Origin: Bermanella sp034112325 | Lineage (GTDB): Bacteria > Pseudomonadota > Gammaproteobacteria > Pseudomonadales > Oceanobacteraceae | Assembly: GCA_034112325.1 (NCBI GenBank) | Contig: JAWUVO010000027.1 | Location: forward strand, 5,425 to 69,424 | DNA: 64,000 bases | Direction of reading: 5' to 3' | Shown here: piece by piece, positions 35,118 to 43,637 of the stretch | How the letters are laid out: each line of letters starts with the position of its first letter | How positions within the stretch are numbered: the first letter of the stretch is position 1 | Notes under the pieces: generated by a model | Database searches by the model: none | What the model was told of the DNA's origin: nothing | Seen by the model: only the letters and a program-made list of their open reading frames with translations | Program-made: the position numbers and the translations under genes

Positions 35118-35555
35118 CTAGCGCGTACTAGGCTTAGGAAAGTCCCTAATACCCTCTGTTGAATAACGCATTTCGCAGTCATCAATTGATTCTTTTACCA
35201 CTCTCTTTTTAAAGGTATCTTCTACCTTCAACCATAAATCAACCATACTTGGATCGGCGCTAACTTCTTTAAAAGCCTGCTTTAAAAAATTTTGACGAGC
35301 CTGATAAACTTCTTCTGTAATATTTATATGCTTATGACCACTGGGTGGTGTTTTTCCACCGTATTGATTATAGCCGCCTAGGGCTGCCTGCATAAAATCA
35401 ACTTGCTGAGATTCTATATGTTCGCGGGGAATTCCCTCAAAAAACTGCCTCAACCAAGGGTCTGCATAAATTTTATCATAAAAACAATTGGTCACTCGCT
35501 GTACTGCCGCGCGGCCACCCATAGCTTCAAACTGGAGTGCTTTATCTGGTGTCAT
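35118..35555 (-). CDS. Truncated haemoglobin (group 1-like)
   Basis: A 145-residue globin with the truncated fold: GGRAAVQRVTNCFYDKIYADPWLRQFFEGI at the start, DFMQAALGG, YGGKTPPSGHKHINITEEVY with the proximal His in the HKHINI segment, and a final helix. The distal pocket residues near EHIESQQ are typical of group 1. It may handle NO or O2; the partner is unknown. It is 24 bases downstream of the response-regulator gene on the same strand, so co-transcription is possible. Confidence 0.85.
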   Translation of the reverse strand: MTPDKALQFEAMGGRAAVQRVTNCFYDKIYADPWLRQFFEGIPREHIESQQVDFMQAALGGYNQYGGKTPPSGHKHINITEEVYQARQNFLKQAFKEVSADPSMVDLWLKVEDTFKKRVVKESIDDCEMRYSTEGIRDFPKPSTR

Positions 35556-35579
35556 ATTAACTTCTTAGCAATATTTAAA

Positions 35580-35942
35580 TTAACCAACCGTTCGTGCAAC
35601 CGCGGCCAATAAACGTTCTTTATCAATCGGCTTAGCAATCCAACCGGTTGCACCAACCCCTTCAGCTTTTTGTTTTTTATATTCAGCTGTTTCAGTTGAA
35701 ATAACTAAAATCGGCTTAATTTTGTACCCTTCGATTTTACGAAGACTACTAACTAAAGTCATACCGTCCATTTCAGGCATTATTAGATCGGTAATCACTA
35801 GGTCTACGGTGTGACTTTTAGCCCACTCCAACGCTTCTTTACCATTCTCTTTGACAAAAACAGTATGCCCTGCGCCTTCAAGCACTACCTGCATAAGACT
35901 GCGCATGGCTAAACTATCGTCTACCGCTAAAATACTGGCCAT
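35580..35942 (-). CDS. Single-domain CheY-like response regulator
   Basis: A receiver domain of about 120 residues with the acid pocket and phospho-acceptor in the order ILAVDDS, then LVITDLIMPEMDG (Asp acceptor), then VISTET and the lysine of AKPID. It has no output domain, so it may act by protein contact, as CheY does. ATG at 35942 is chosen because AGGA lies 6 bases upstream; an upstream in-frame TTG at 35972 has no ribosome site. Lies between the diguanylate cyclase and the globin gene, all on the same strand. Confidence 0.9.
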   Translation of the reverse strand: MASILAVDDSLAMRSLMQVVLEGAGHTVFVKENGKEALEWAKSHTVDLVITDLIMPEMDGMTLVSSLRKIEGYKIKPILVISTETAEYKKQKAEGVGATGWIAKPIDKERLLAAVARTVG

Positions 35943-36039
35943 TTTGCTTCCTAATATTCTAAGGCTAATCAATTTAACGCCTTAATGAGAGCATAGATCA
36001 GGTGCACTAAAAGTGGGATTTTTTAGCTCAGAATAACGT

Positions 36040-37152
36040 TTATTTCGCTAGCTCAACCCGGTTTCGACCTTTGCTTTTGGCTTTATATAGGGCTTTGTCA
36101 GCCCGAGATAATACTTCATGAAAAGGCTCTGACCCTTTTTGTCTAGCCAAGCCAAAACTGGCGGTAATATGTAATGGTTTACGCTGACTGCCTTTGCCTT
36201 TTTGGCTTTTAGAACGCTCTTGGCTTTTTGGATACAACGGATATTGCTCTAACTTATCGCGGGTCTCTTCTAAATAACGTGACACATCTACGCTGTCGCT
36301 ATTTGAAAAAATTAATACAAATTCTTCTCCACCGTAACGATAGGCATGAGCTTTTGTAGTTTTACTTAATAAATTAGCCACCATCTTCAAGACATCGTCG
36401 CCCACCTGATGCCCATGATTATCATTAAATTGTTTAAAATGATCCACATCAGCCATGGCTAAAAAGTATTGCTTACCTTGAGTTTTCAACTTAAATTCCA
36501 TGGCTCTGCGACCCGGTATGCCAGTTAATTCATCGATAAACGCCATGGCATAACCATCCACTGTTAGGGTAAATAATACCGCTAATGCCACCCACAATAA
36601 GACATGATCTTGCTCAGCCCATCCCAGTGGATAAACCCAAACCCCTAACATTGGCCACAGCGCCGCCCAACGACCATGACGCTGCCAGTAAATTGCAAAA
36701 CTGACACACGCACCAATTAAAACAAGTCCCGCCCAAAATATGAATTGACCGTTGTATGCCAGAATTTCTTCAGGGAATGAAACAAGGTTAAAGCCGAGCA
36801 GAACCACCCCAAGCAATAACCCATAATTGAGCAGATGAATATTGTGCAGCCAAGGGCGCTGGTTCCATTGAAAATTAATAATGGCCAGATAAACAAGCAC
36901 CGCTTCTAATAAAAATGGCGCTGAAGTGTCAAATCCAAACGTCCAAGTATTTGGTAAGACCAAAAGAACCACAGGTAATAACGCAAATATAGTCTGCTGA
37001 AGTAATAATAAATAACAACGGGCAATACTAAAAACCAGCATCCCAATAATTAAGTAGGTTGGAGTTGCCGCTTCCTGAGTTGGCAGAAAATGTAATGCAA
37101 GCAGCATAATTAAAGGTACGGCAATGTTTAATATCGCCAAACGCAACTTCAT
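36040..37152 (-). CDS. Membrane-bound diguanylate cyclase (GGDEF)
   Basis: The 370-residue protein has about seven membrane helices (1-205) forming an unnamed sensor module, then a GGDEF domain (about 210-370). The active-site loop is GGEEF, so c-di-GMP synthesis is expected, with DVDHFKQFNDNHGHQVGD as the GTP/metal region. The residues where an inhibitory RxxD site normally sits (five before GGEEF) read TTKA, so product feedback by that site is probably absent. A Lys/Ser/Gln-rich insert (about 310-330) interrupts the domain end. Confidence 0.92.
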   Translation of the reverse strand: MKLRLAILNIAVPLIMLLALHFLPTQEAATPTYLIIGMLVFSIARCYLLLLQQTIFALLPVVLLVLPNTWTFGFDTSAPFLLEAVLVYLAIINFQWNQRPWLHNIHLLNYGLLLGVVLLGFNLVSFPEEILAYNGQFIFWAGLVLIGACVSFAIYWQRHGRWAALWPMLGVWVYPLGWAEQDHVLLWVALAVLFTLTVDGYAMAFIDELTGIPGRRAMEFKLKTQGKQYFLAMADVDHFKQFNDNHGHQVGDDVLKMVANLLSKTTKAHAYRYGGEEFVLIFSNSDSVDVSRYLEETRDKLEQYPLYPKSQERSKSQKGKGSQRKPLHITASFGLARQKGSEPFHEVLSRADKALYKAKSKGRNRVELAK

Positions 37153-37226
37153 AAATAATCCAAATTAGTATTATGAAATCAGTATAGCTGCATATTTGAA
37201 GGATGGAGGTGGCCTGATAATAGTAA

Positions 37227-37934
37227 CTAGGCTACAAAGGGTAAGACAAAGGCGCAAAGGATGCCCATAAAGCTCATACTTAATGCGGCAAATGCCCCTT
37301 GTTCGCTACCAAACTCTAACGCTTTAGATGTGCCCACTGCATGCGCGCATATACCCAGTGCACAACCCTGAGCGGGGGCCGAATGAATATTAAAAAGCTT
37401 AAATAACCACGGTGCCATAATGGCTCCAAAAATACCTGTGAACATAATAATGGCTGCCGCCAAAGCGCCTAATCCATTTATTTCTGGGGTAATTTTCAAT
37501 CCAAATGCGGTGGTTACCGATTTTGTCCACATGGAATTAACCGTTAATTCTGAGCCACCCATTGCCGCTAATATACCCACAGCAATCAAAATCGTTAATC
37601 CACCGCCTAAAATATTACTCACCACAAACGGTAACCAATATTTTTTAAGTGAAGCTAAGTTCTCATAAAGTGGAATAGCCAATGCAACAATCACAGGGCC
37701 TAAAAATTGACTAATAAGTTGCGCACTTTGCATATAACGGTCAAAGCTAAGGTCGGTAAACAGCACCACTAAACACAAGCTTACAACGCTCACCATAACT
37801 GGATGTAAAAATGGCTGATGGGCACTTTTTCGAAACATCCATAGGCCCAACTGAAAGCTCATTAAGGTTAAAAACAAACCTAAGTAAGGGCTTTGCCAAA
37901 CGCTGTTAATGGCGCTACTCCAGTCTAAGGTCAT
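37227..37934 (-). CDS. lrgB: LrgB-family membrane protein
   Basis: A 235-residue polytopic membrane protein. It carries the LrgB patterns of PVMVSVVSL, FLGPVIVALAIPLYENL, SVTTAFGLKITPEINGLGAL and GICAHAVGTSKALEFGSEQGAFAALSM. LrgB pairs with LrgA and has been linked to autolysis control and to pyruvate or glycolate transport in various bacteria. It overlaps lrgA by 4 bases, so the two form an operon. The gene ends about 75 bases beyond the diguanylate cyclase start. Confidence 0.92.
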   Translation of the reverse strand: MTLDWSSAINSVWQSPYLGLFLTLMSFQLGLWMFRKSAHQPFLHPVMVSVVSLCLVVLFTDLSFDRYMQSAQLISQFLGPVIVALAIPLYENLASLKKYWLPFVVSNILGGGLTILIAVGILAAMGGSELTVNSMWTKSVTTAFGLKITPEINGLGALAAAIIMFTGIFGAIMAPWLFKLFNIHSAPAQGCALGICAHAVGTSKALEFGSEQGAFAALSMSFMGILCAFVLPFVA

Positions 37935-38341
37935 GAGTTATGGTCCTTGTTTTGACTGGCGTTTAGCTGATTTTTAATAAGCCTCTGGGCTAACAATCCA
38001 CAAACCGGAATACCCACTATTAAGCTGACTAAAATAGCCGTTAGCAATGCAAAACCTTGCTGCTCTATAATGCCCATAAAGTTCACGATACCCACCGAGG
38101 CTGGAACAATGAACAAAGGCAGGTAGGGTAAAATACCATTACTGCTAGTTTTCAGGTCGGTACTAATCCCCCCCTTTATTAATAACGTAATGAACAACAG
38201 TATCATGCCTAAAACTGACCCTGGAACAGGCCAAGATAAAAGGTTGGCAACAAACTCGCCAATGAGCAAATACATCAAAAGAATAATTAAACCGTATAGC
38301 ATGTCATTTTTTAACCAATTTAATAAAGGTACTCGCCACAT
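37931..38341 (-). CDS. lrgA: LrgA/CidA-family holin-like membrane protein
   Basis: A protein of about 136 residues with four membrane helices and the LrgA/CidA core (LYGLIILLMYLLIGEFVANLLSWPVPGSVLGMILLFI, then LPLFIVPASVGIVNF). Partner of LrgB, overlapping it by ATGA. The open frame can be extended to a TTG at 38365, but the ATG at 38341 starts MWRVPLLNW without unlikely residues; neither has a clear ribosome site. DnaA-box sequences lie 27-47 bases upstream. Confidence 0.88.
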   Translation of the reverse strand: MWRVPLLNWLKNDMLYGLIILLMYLLIGEFVANLLSWPVPGSVLGMILLFITLLIKGGISTDLKTSSNGILPYLPLFIVPASVGIVNFMGIIEQQGFALLTAILVSLIVGIPVCGLLAQRLIKNQLNASQNKDHNS

Positions 38342-38367
38342 AAGGGATGGCGGATTGTGTCCCAAAG

Positions 38368-38388
38368 TTATTCACTAGGTTATCCACA
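38368..38388 (-). promoter_or_regulatory. Two adjacent DnaA-box sequences
   Basis: TTATCCACA (38380-38388) matches the strict DnaA consensus, and TTATTCACT (38368-38376) matches at eight of nine positions. They are in the same orientation with three bases between. Located between divergent lrgA and hemC, this could be a DnaA-controlled site; it is far too small for an origin. Confidence 0.45.
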
Positions 38389-38477
38389 GGTAGTGTGGGT
38401 AACTTGAAGTGTTTTGGGCTCTGTAAGTATTTAGGCGAGCAGTTTAACAGTTCATGATCAAATATTTTAAACATTCT

Positions 38478-38485
38478 GCTATTAT
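38478..38485 (+). promoter_or_regulatory. Predicted extended -10 of the hem operon
   Basis: TGC followed by TATTAT gives an extended -10, 30 bases before the hemC ATG. No good -35 accompanies it, as is common for extended -10 promoters. Confidence 0.4.
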
Positions 38486-38514
38486 GGTTTCAATTCAAAA
38501 AATCTGTGATCTAT

Positions 38515-39468
38515 ATGTCTGCAAAGCAAGCAAAAACTCATGTTCTACGTATCGCCACTCGTAAAAGCAAACTGGCGTTATGGCAAGCTGAATATGTAAA
38601 AGCTGAACTGAAAAAGTTCCATCCTGAAGTAACCGTAGAACTTGTCACGTTTACCACTCAGGGTGATAAAATTCTCGATACGCCATTAGCTAAAATTGGC
38701 GGTAAAGGCTTGTTTGTAAAAGAATTGGAAGCCGCCATGTTAGATGGACGCGCCGATATTGCCGTACACAGCATGAAAGATGTACCAATGGAATTTCCAG
38801 AAGGTTTAGGATTAGAAGTAATTTGTCCTAGGGAAAACCCCACTGATGCATTTGTTTCAAACACTTACAAAGCGTTTGAAGATTTGCCGCAAGGCGCTCA
38901 TGTAGGTACCTCTAGCCTACGCCGTCAGTGTCAGTTATTAGCCGCGCGCCCCGATCTTAAAATCACCAGTCTACGTGGCAATGTACAAACACGTCTGGGA
39001 AAACTAGATAACGGCGATTACGACGCTATTATTTTAGCCAGCGCAGGCTTGATCCGCTTAGAATTAAGAGACCGCATTGCTCAATACATTGATGACACCG
39101 TTAGCTTGCCAGCAGGTGGCCAAGGAGCGGTTGGCATTGAATGCCGAAATGAAGATGAACACACCAAAGCATTGTTAGCCTGCCTGCATCACGCAGACAC
39201 TGCCAGTCGTGTTTTGGCTGAACGCGCATTAAACCGTCGTTTAGAAGGTGGCTGCCAAGTACCAATTGCATGTTATGCCACGCTTGATGGCGACCAATTG
39301 CACCTTAGAGGTCTAGTGGGAAGTGAAGACGGTTCAGAGATTATTCGGGCTGAATCTAGTGGACCAGCAAATAGCTGCGAGCAACTAGGCATTAAAGTAG
39401 CCGAACAATTATTAGCCAAAGGGGCTGGCCGCATATTGAGTGAAGTATATGGCCGTAACATCGAGTAA
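38515..39468 (+). CDS. hemC: Porphobilinogen deaminase (hydroxymethylbilane synthase)
   Basis: A 317-residue cytosolic enzyme that links four porphobilinogens into hydroxymethylbilane. Present are RIATRKSKLALWQAEYV at the start, VHSMKDVP (catalytic Asp89) and the dipyrromethane cofactor site RLEGGCQVP (Cys247). ATG at 38515 is preferred over GTG at 38506; it gives MSAKQAKT before the conserved core. First gene of hemC-hemD-hemX-hemY, the Pseudomonas order. Confidence 0.97.
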   Translation: MSAKQAKTHVLRIATRKSKLALWQAEYVKAELKKFHPEVTVELVTFTTQGDKILDTPLAKIGGKGLFVKELEAAMLDGRADIAVHSMKDVPMEFPEGLGLEVICPRENPTDAFVSNTYKAFEDLPQGAHVGTSSLRRQCQLLAARPDLKITSLRGNVQTRLGKLDNGDYDAIILASAGLIRLELRDRIAQYIDDTVSLPAGGQGAVGIECRNEDEHTKALLACLHHADTASRVLAERALNRRLEGGCQVPIACYATLDGDQLHLRGLVGSEDGSEIIRAESSGPANSCEQLGIKVAEQLLAKGAGRILSEVYGRNIE

Positions 39469-39527
39469 TAATCGTGTTATAAAATACACCTTTGGTGCAC
39501 TAAAAACCCCTAGGGCGGCAGCTAATT

Positions 39528-40310
39528 GTGAGCGATAAAAAAGTATTGATCACCCGCCCTGAGGGGCAGCAACATGGTTTAATAACAGCACTTACTGCAC
39601 ATAACTGGCAGTGCTTTCACGAGCCGCTTATTAGTATTGAGGCAATAATAGAAACGGATGAAGGTTTTCATGATTTAAAAAATAAAATCATGAATATCGA
39701 CATTTATGACATCATCATAACGGTCACCAGCAATGCGTCGTCACTGGCCTACGAATGGATTGATCAATACTGGCCCCAGCTTCCTATTAACACCCAGTGG
39801 TTTGCAGTGGGTAAAAGTAGCGCACAGCCGCTTTTGCCATTGGGCATGGAGATTAAAAGCCCAGTAAACAAACACAGTGAAGGCTTACTAGCCTTGCCAG
39901 AACTACAGCATCTAAACGGCAAAAAAGTATTGATTTTAAGAGGTACTGGTGGCCGTGAATTAATCGCCCAGACCCTGACCCAACGCGGTGCCATTGTTAG
40001 CTACGCAGAGCTTTATCATCGCCAAGCCATTAACATAGAAAAGAGTCGGCTATCAGCTCTACTAACTGAACAACAAATACACTATGCTTTAGTTACCAGC
40101 GGTGAAATGGCCGAACAGCTGACCAATGGGCTAACACCGTTAATTAGAAGTCAGCTTCAGTTAATTATACCTAGCCAGCGTATATACGATAATTTATTAA
40201 ACATGAATCTAGTCAAAACATTTGCCGGAGTTCATGTTTGCAACAACTTAGATGCTGAACATGTAGTTACGTTTTTAGATGAGCTTTATCAGCAAACCGA
40301 AAAAGTATAA
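39528..40310 (+). CDS. hemD: Uroporphyrinogen-III synthase
   Basis: A 260-residue two-lobed cytosolic enzyme that closes and inverts ring D of hydroxymethylbilane. Sequence is poorly conserved in this family; support comes from LITRPEGQQHGLITAL at the start, VTSNASSLAYEW near 70, VLILRGTGGRELIAQTLTQRGA near 140 and the LVTSGEMAEQL region near 190. The GTG start is preceded by AGGGCGGC. It follows hemC by 59 bases in the haem operon and precedes hemX. Confidence 0.92.
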   Translation: MSDKKVLITRPEGQQHGLITALTAHNWQCFHEPLISIEAIIETDEGFHDLKNKIMNIDIYDIIITVTSNASSLAYEWIDQYWPQLPINTQWFAVGKSSAQPLLPLGMEIKSPVNKHSEGLLALPELQHLNGKKVLILRGTGGRELIAQTLTQRGAIVSYAELYHRQAINIEKSRLSALLTEQQIHYALVTSGEMAEQLTNGLTPLIRSQLQLIIPSQRIYDNLLNMNLVKTFAGVHVCNNLDAEHVVTFLDELYQQTEKV

Positions 40311-40360
40311 ATCAAGCCAATATATAATGGCTTAAACACAGTTCTATATAGGATAAAATT

Positions 40361-41443
40361 GTGAGCGACCAAAACAATAGAAGCAAAGCCGTAGCTGACT
40401 CGTCAAATATTTTATTAGATGATAAGTCCACCTCACCTAAAAACAGCAAAAACGTGCTTGCTATTATCAGCCTTATTGTAGTGATTCTAGCTAGTGGCTT
40501 TTTCATGTATCGCATAGAAATGCTGGCACTAGAAAATAACTCATTAGAGAAACACTTAGCCATAGTCACTGAACAAAATACAAACCAAGTTCAGCAAAGC
40601 GGCCAATTCATCGAGCAACTTGAGCAAAGTAAGCAGCAGTTGAATGCAATGAATAGCCAGTTGGCTTTTATGCAGCAAACGCTAAATCAAATTCCTGGAG
40701 CACGCCTAGATGACTGGAAACTAGCCGAGGTAGAATACTTACTGCGACTAGCCAATCAAAGAGTTTCGCTACAAAAAGAAATAACGGGCGCAAGCGCTTT
40801 GTTTGATGCCGCCGACAATGTATTAGCCGCACTAGATGACCCTGCTATGACAGTGGTACGAGAAAAAATAGCTGAAGAAATGCTAATGCTGGGTAAAGCT
40901 AATTCCATTGATCAACAAGGGATATATGCAAAGCTACAAGCGTTAAAAACGGTTATTCATGAAACGATTCAACCACCAAAAGCATTTGTTAAAAATGAAG
41001 CTATGGCTAGCACAATAAACATTGAAGAATCAAAAAACACTGGAATTATTCAACAATTACTTTCTTTAGTGAGTGTGCGTACTCGTGACAATGCATTTGA
41101 TGCACCATTGGCCAGCGAACAATACCAGTTATTAGAACACAGCTTAACGTTAATGCTTGAACAAGCTCAATGGGGTTTATTAAAAGGTGATCAAGCATTG
41201 TATGAGTCCAGTCTTGAAAATGCTAAAAGCTGGATACAAAACACTTTACGACATCAGCAAGCTAATAATTTGCTAAACCAAGTTATTTTATTAAAGTCAT
41301 TACAGGTAAGCTCGACATTACCAAATGTTAGCGAGTCGTTACGCCTACTTAGACAAATAATTAAAGATCGTACTTATGCACCAACAACTAAAACTGAAAA
41401 AGATGACGGTAAAATAAGCGTTATTAAGCAGGAGCAAGCTTAA
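40361..41443 (+). CDS. hemX: HemX-like membrane protein
   Basis: A 360-residue protein with one membrane span near the N-terminus (about 28-50; VLAIISLIVVILASGFFMY) and a long coiled-coil after it (about 55-115). The LAEVEYLLRLANQRVSLQKE segment near 125-145 is a HemX signature. Although often labelled uroporphyrinogen-III methylase, this protein has no SUMT catalytic domain; its role in haem synthesis is unclear. GTG start with AGGA upstream. One-base overlap (TAATG) with hemY. Confidence 0.9.
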   Translation: MSDQNNRSKAVADSSNILLDDKSTSPKNSKNVLAIISLIVVILASGFFMYRIEMLALENNSLEKHLAIVTEQNTNQVQQSGQFIEQLEQSKQQLNAMNSQLAFMQQTLNQIPGARLDDWKLAEVEYLLRLANQRVSLQKEITGASALFDAADNVLAALDDPAMTVVREKIAEEMLMLGKANSIDQQGIYAKLQALKTVIHETIQPPKAFVKNEAMASTINIEESKNTGIIQQLLSLVSVRTRDNAFDAPLASEQYQLLEHSLTLMLEQAQWGLLKGDQALYESSLENAKSWIQNTLRHQQANNLLNQVILLKSLQVSSTLPNVSESLRLLRQIIKDRTYAPTTKTEKDDGKISVIKQEQA

Positions 41444-42666
41444 TGAGTAAACGTCTGCTTTTATTGATCGCTTTACTATTTATAGGTACGTTGCTTGGTT
41501 ACTACATGTTACAAGGCAGTGGTTACGTTTTAATAAGTTTTCAGCAATGGGTTATTGAGACCAGCCTTTGGGTCTTTTTATTATTGTTAACTAGCGCTAT
41601 CTTAGTGATTTATGGCGGCATGCAACTTGCCATTTCAATTATAGCTTCTCCGCAAGCTATTAAAAATTGGCGAGAACAACGCAGTGCAAAAAGTGCCATT
41701 GGTAAAACTGTTAAAGGCTTAATCTATCTTGCTGAAGGTGATGTGAAAAATAGCGAGAAATTATTAATGGCCGGCGCTCATGGTAATGGCAAAATAATAA
41801 ACTATTTAGCTGCTGCAAGGGCGGCACAAATTGCTGGCGATTATGAACGCAGTGATAACTTTATGACTCAAGCAGCAAAAAGTACCAAGGGCGCCGATTT
41901 AGCTGTTGGATTGCAGCAGGCACAGCTTCAGTTAGAGCGAGAGCAGTTTGAACAATGCCTAGCCACTTGCCTACGTTTAAAAAAACAATTTCCTAAAAAT
42001 CAAAACGTCAGCAAAATGTTAATGAAAGCGCACATGAAGCTTAACGACTGGAAAGCCGTTTTAGATATTTTACCGGGTATTAATAAACATAAATTCTTGG
42101 CGAACAAAGAACTGGCTAATTTAGAAATTACCGCTTATGGCAAATTGATTGAACATATGATTCGATCACGGGATAGCAGTAGTAAAGATCCAGAGGCATT
42201 ATTAGAAGTTTGGAAAAGTATTCCAAAAAATACTTTAAAGAATTTAGATTTTGCCCCATTAGCCCATGCATTTATTGAACATTTAATGCAACTTGGTGCC
42301 GATGAAATAGCTGAGCAACAATTACGCCGAATCTTACCATTTCATTTTACTCCCGAACTGGTTAATTTATATGGGTGGATTAAGAGCAGCAAACCAAAAC
42401 TGCAATTATTGTTTGCTCAAGATCAGTTAAAACAACGCCCTAACGATGCAGGGCTATTATTAGCACTTGGGCGCATTAGCATGCGTAATGAACAGTTCCC
42501 CCAAGCTCAAGATTATTTTGAAGCCAGCTTAGCTCAACAGAATAATGCTGAGATTCGATGTGAATTAAGTCGTTTGTATTTGGCCAAGCACGAAGACGAA
42601 AAGGCATTAGAAATGCTTAGACAAGGGTTAGGGTTAGAACTGCCAGAGCTGCCACTTCCCAATTAA
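41443..42666 (+). CDS. hemY: HemY-like TPR membrane protein
   Basis: A 407-residue protein with two N-terminal membrane helices (about 4-22 and 37-62), the LGYYMLQGSGYVLISF HemY start, and then tetratricopeptide-like helical repeats (about 100-400). It is not the Bacillus protoporphyrinogen oxidase also called HemY. It may organise haem-synthesis enzymes at the membrane. Translationally coupled to hemX; a strong terminator follows 26 bases after its stop. Confidence 0.9.
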   Translation: MSKRLLLLIALLFIGTLLGYYMLQGSGYVLISFQQWVIETSLWVFLLLLTSAILVIYGGMQLAISIIASPQAIKNWREQRSAKSAIGKTVKGLIYLAEGDVKNSEKLLMAGAHGNGKIINYLAAARAAQIAGDYERSDNFMTQAAKSTKGADLAVGLQQAQLQLEREQFEQCLATCLRLKKQFPKNQNVSKMLMKAHMKLNDWKAVLDILPGINKHKFLANKELANLEITAYGKLIEHMIRSRDSSSKDPEALLEVWKSIPKNTLKNLDFAPLAHAFIEHLMQLGADEIAEQQLRRILPFHFTPELVNLYGWIKSSKPKLQLLFAQDQLKQRPNDAGLLLALGRISMRNEQFPQAQDYFEASLAQQNNAEIRCELSRLYLAKHEDEKALEMLRQGLGLELPELPLPN

Positions 42667-42691
42667 TACCTTAAAAATTTAATCTTTAGAC

Positions 42692-42724
42692 AAAAAAATA
42701 GCGAACAATGTTCGCTATTTTTTT
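42692..42724. terminator. Strong bidirectional terminator after hemY
   Basis: TAGCGAAC and GTTCGCTA pair with a 3-base loop between seven A and seven T. It ends the hem operon and the convergent 119-residue gene. Confidence 0.92.
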
Positions 42725-42743
42725 AGTTACTAGGTTGCTTACT

Positions 42744-43103
42744 CTAGTCACCAACAGACATGCTGTTAGCTTCTAAACTATCTTTATCAAAGTCTACTCC
42801 AATAATAGGCTGGCCTTTCCTATCACCTTTTTCAGAAAACCAGTACACCGATAGCTCACCATCGCCAACTAAAATCATAGGTGCTTCTAGATCATCTATG
42901 TATTGGATGTTGTTAGCTGGTTTATTGTCCTCGATAAACTCTAACGAACGTTCAACCAATGCCACATAATTAGCTTCAATCAACTGACCGTAAGCTAAAA
43001 GATCGTCAGCTGAAATAGGCTTGTCTATTGATACAGTCAACTCTGCGTGATTATAAGTTAGCACCGTATCAAAGCGATCGTCGTATTCTGTAAATTGGTC
43101 CAT
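42744..43103 (-). CDS. Hypothetical acidic protein, 119 residues
   Basis: A small cytosolic-looking protein with many Asp and Glu and no signal peptide or membrane helix. It has alternating strand-like segments (FDTVLTYNHAELTVSI, PMILVGDGELSVYWF, GQPIIGVDFD) that suggest an alpha/beta sandwich. I recognise no family. It is followed by the shared terminator after hemY. The ATG has no strong Shine-Dalgarno (TTAGGC lies 7 bases upstream). Confidence 0.65.
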   Translation of the reverse strand: MDQFTEYDDRFDTVLTYNHAELTVSIDKPISADDLLAYGQLIEANYVALVERSLEFIEDNKPANNIQYIDDLEAPMILVGDGELSVYWFSEKGDRKGQPIIGVDFDKDSLEANSMSVGD

Positions 43104-43163
43104 GGGCCTAACTCTTGTTATTCATAATAATTTGGCGCATTTTAACAGGGTAATTATATTTAG

Positions 43164-43625
43164 CTAGCCGCACATATAAGTGCCGGTGCCCACTGCAATT
43201 AACTCGTCGATTTCATTTTTAAATTCCATACGAGTAACTGCAACTTTTGATCCAATTCTTAAGATACTGGCCGAAGCAAAAAACTCTTTGCCCTTGCCAG
43301 GTCTTAAATAGTCTACTCGCATGTCAATGGTACCCAGTTTAGATAAGCTTTTTATACGCTCTTCTTTTGGTAGGTCACTCTTCCGAGCATAGGCACCGAC
43401 TAATGCGGCAGTACCTCCCGCTACGTCTAACGCAGAGGCAATCACACCGCCATGTAATATACCCTGCAACCAGTTACCCACCAGCTCGTCTCGCATTTCT
43501 ATTTTAAATACAATCTCATCGGCGTTAAAACTTTTAACTTTTAAACCAATCAGTTTATTAAAAGGAATTTGCTCCATGAAATTTAACGCTAGATTAAGTT
43601 CGGCTTCATTGAATTCTGTTTTCAT
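43164..43625 (-). CDS. Hot-dog thioesterase (YigI/PaaI-like)
   Basis: The 153-residue hot-dog-fold protein has the PaaI-type active-site stretch LHGGVIASALDVAGG (about 58-72) and the later MRVDYLRPGKGKEFFASA strand pair. E. coli YigI is the closest named type I recall; its acyl-CoA substrate range is medium to long chain. It lies 12 bases downstream of the DedA-flavoprotein gene on the same strand, so the two are probably co-transcribed. Confidence 0.85.
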   Translation of the reverse strand: MKTEFNEAELNLALNFMEQIPFNKLIGLKVKSFNADEIVFKIEMRDELVGNWLQGILHGGVIASALDVAGGTAALVGAYARKSDLPKEERIKSLSKLGTIDMRVDYLRPGKGKEFFASASILRIGSKVAVTRMEFKNEIDELIAVGTGTYMCG

Positions 43626-43637
43626 TAGTTTCGCTTA

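Noticed and set aside
38366..38514. Replication origin at the DnaA-box pair
   Set aside because: Only two boxes, no AT-rich unwinding repeats, and no dnaA/dnaN/gyrB or gidA neighbours.
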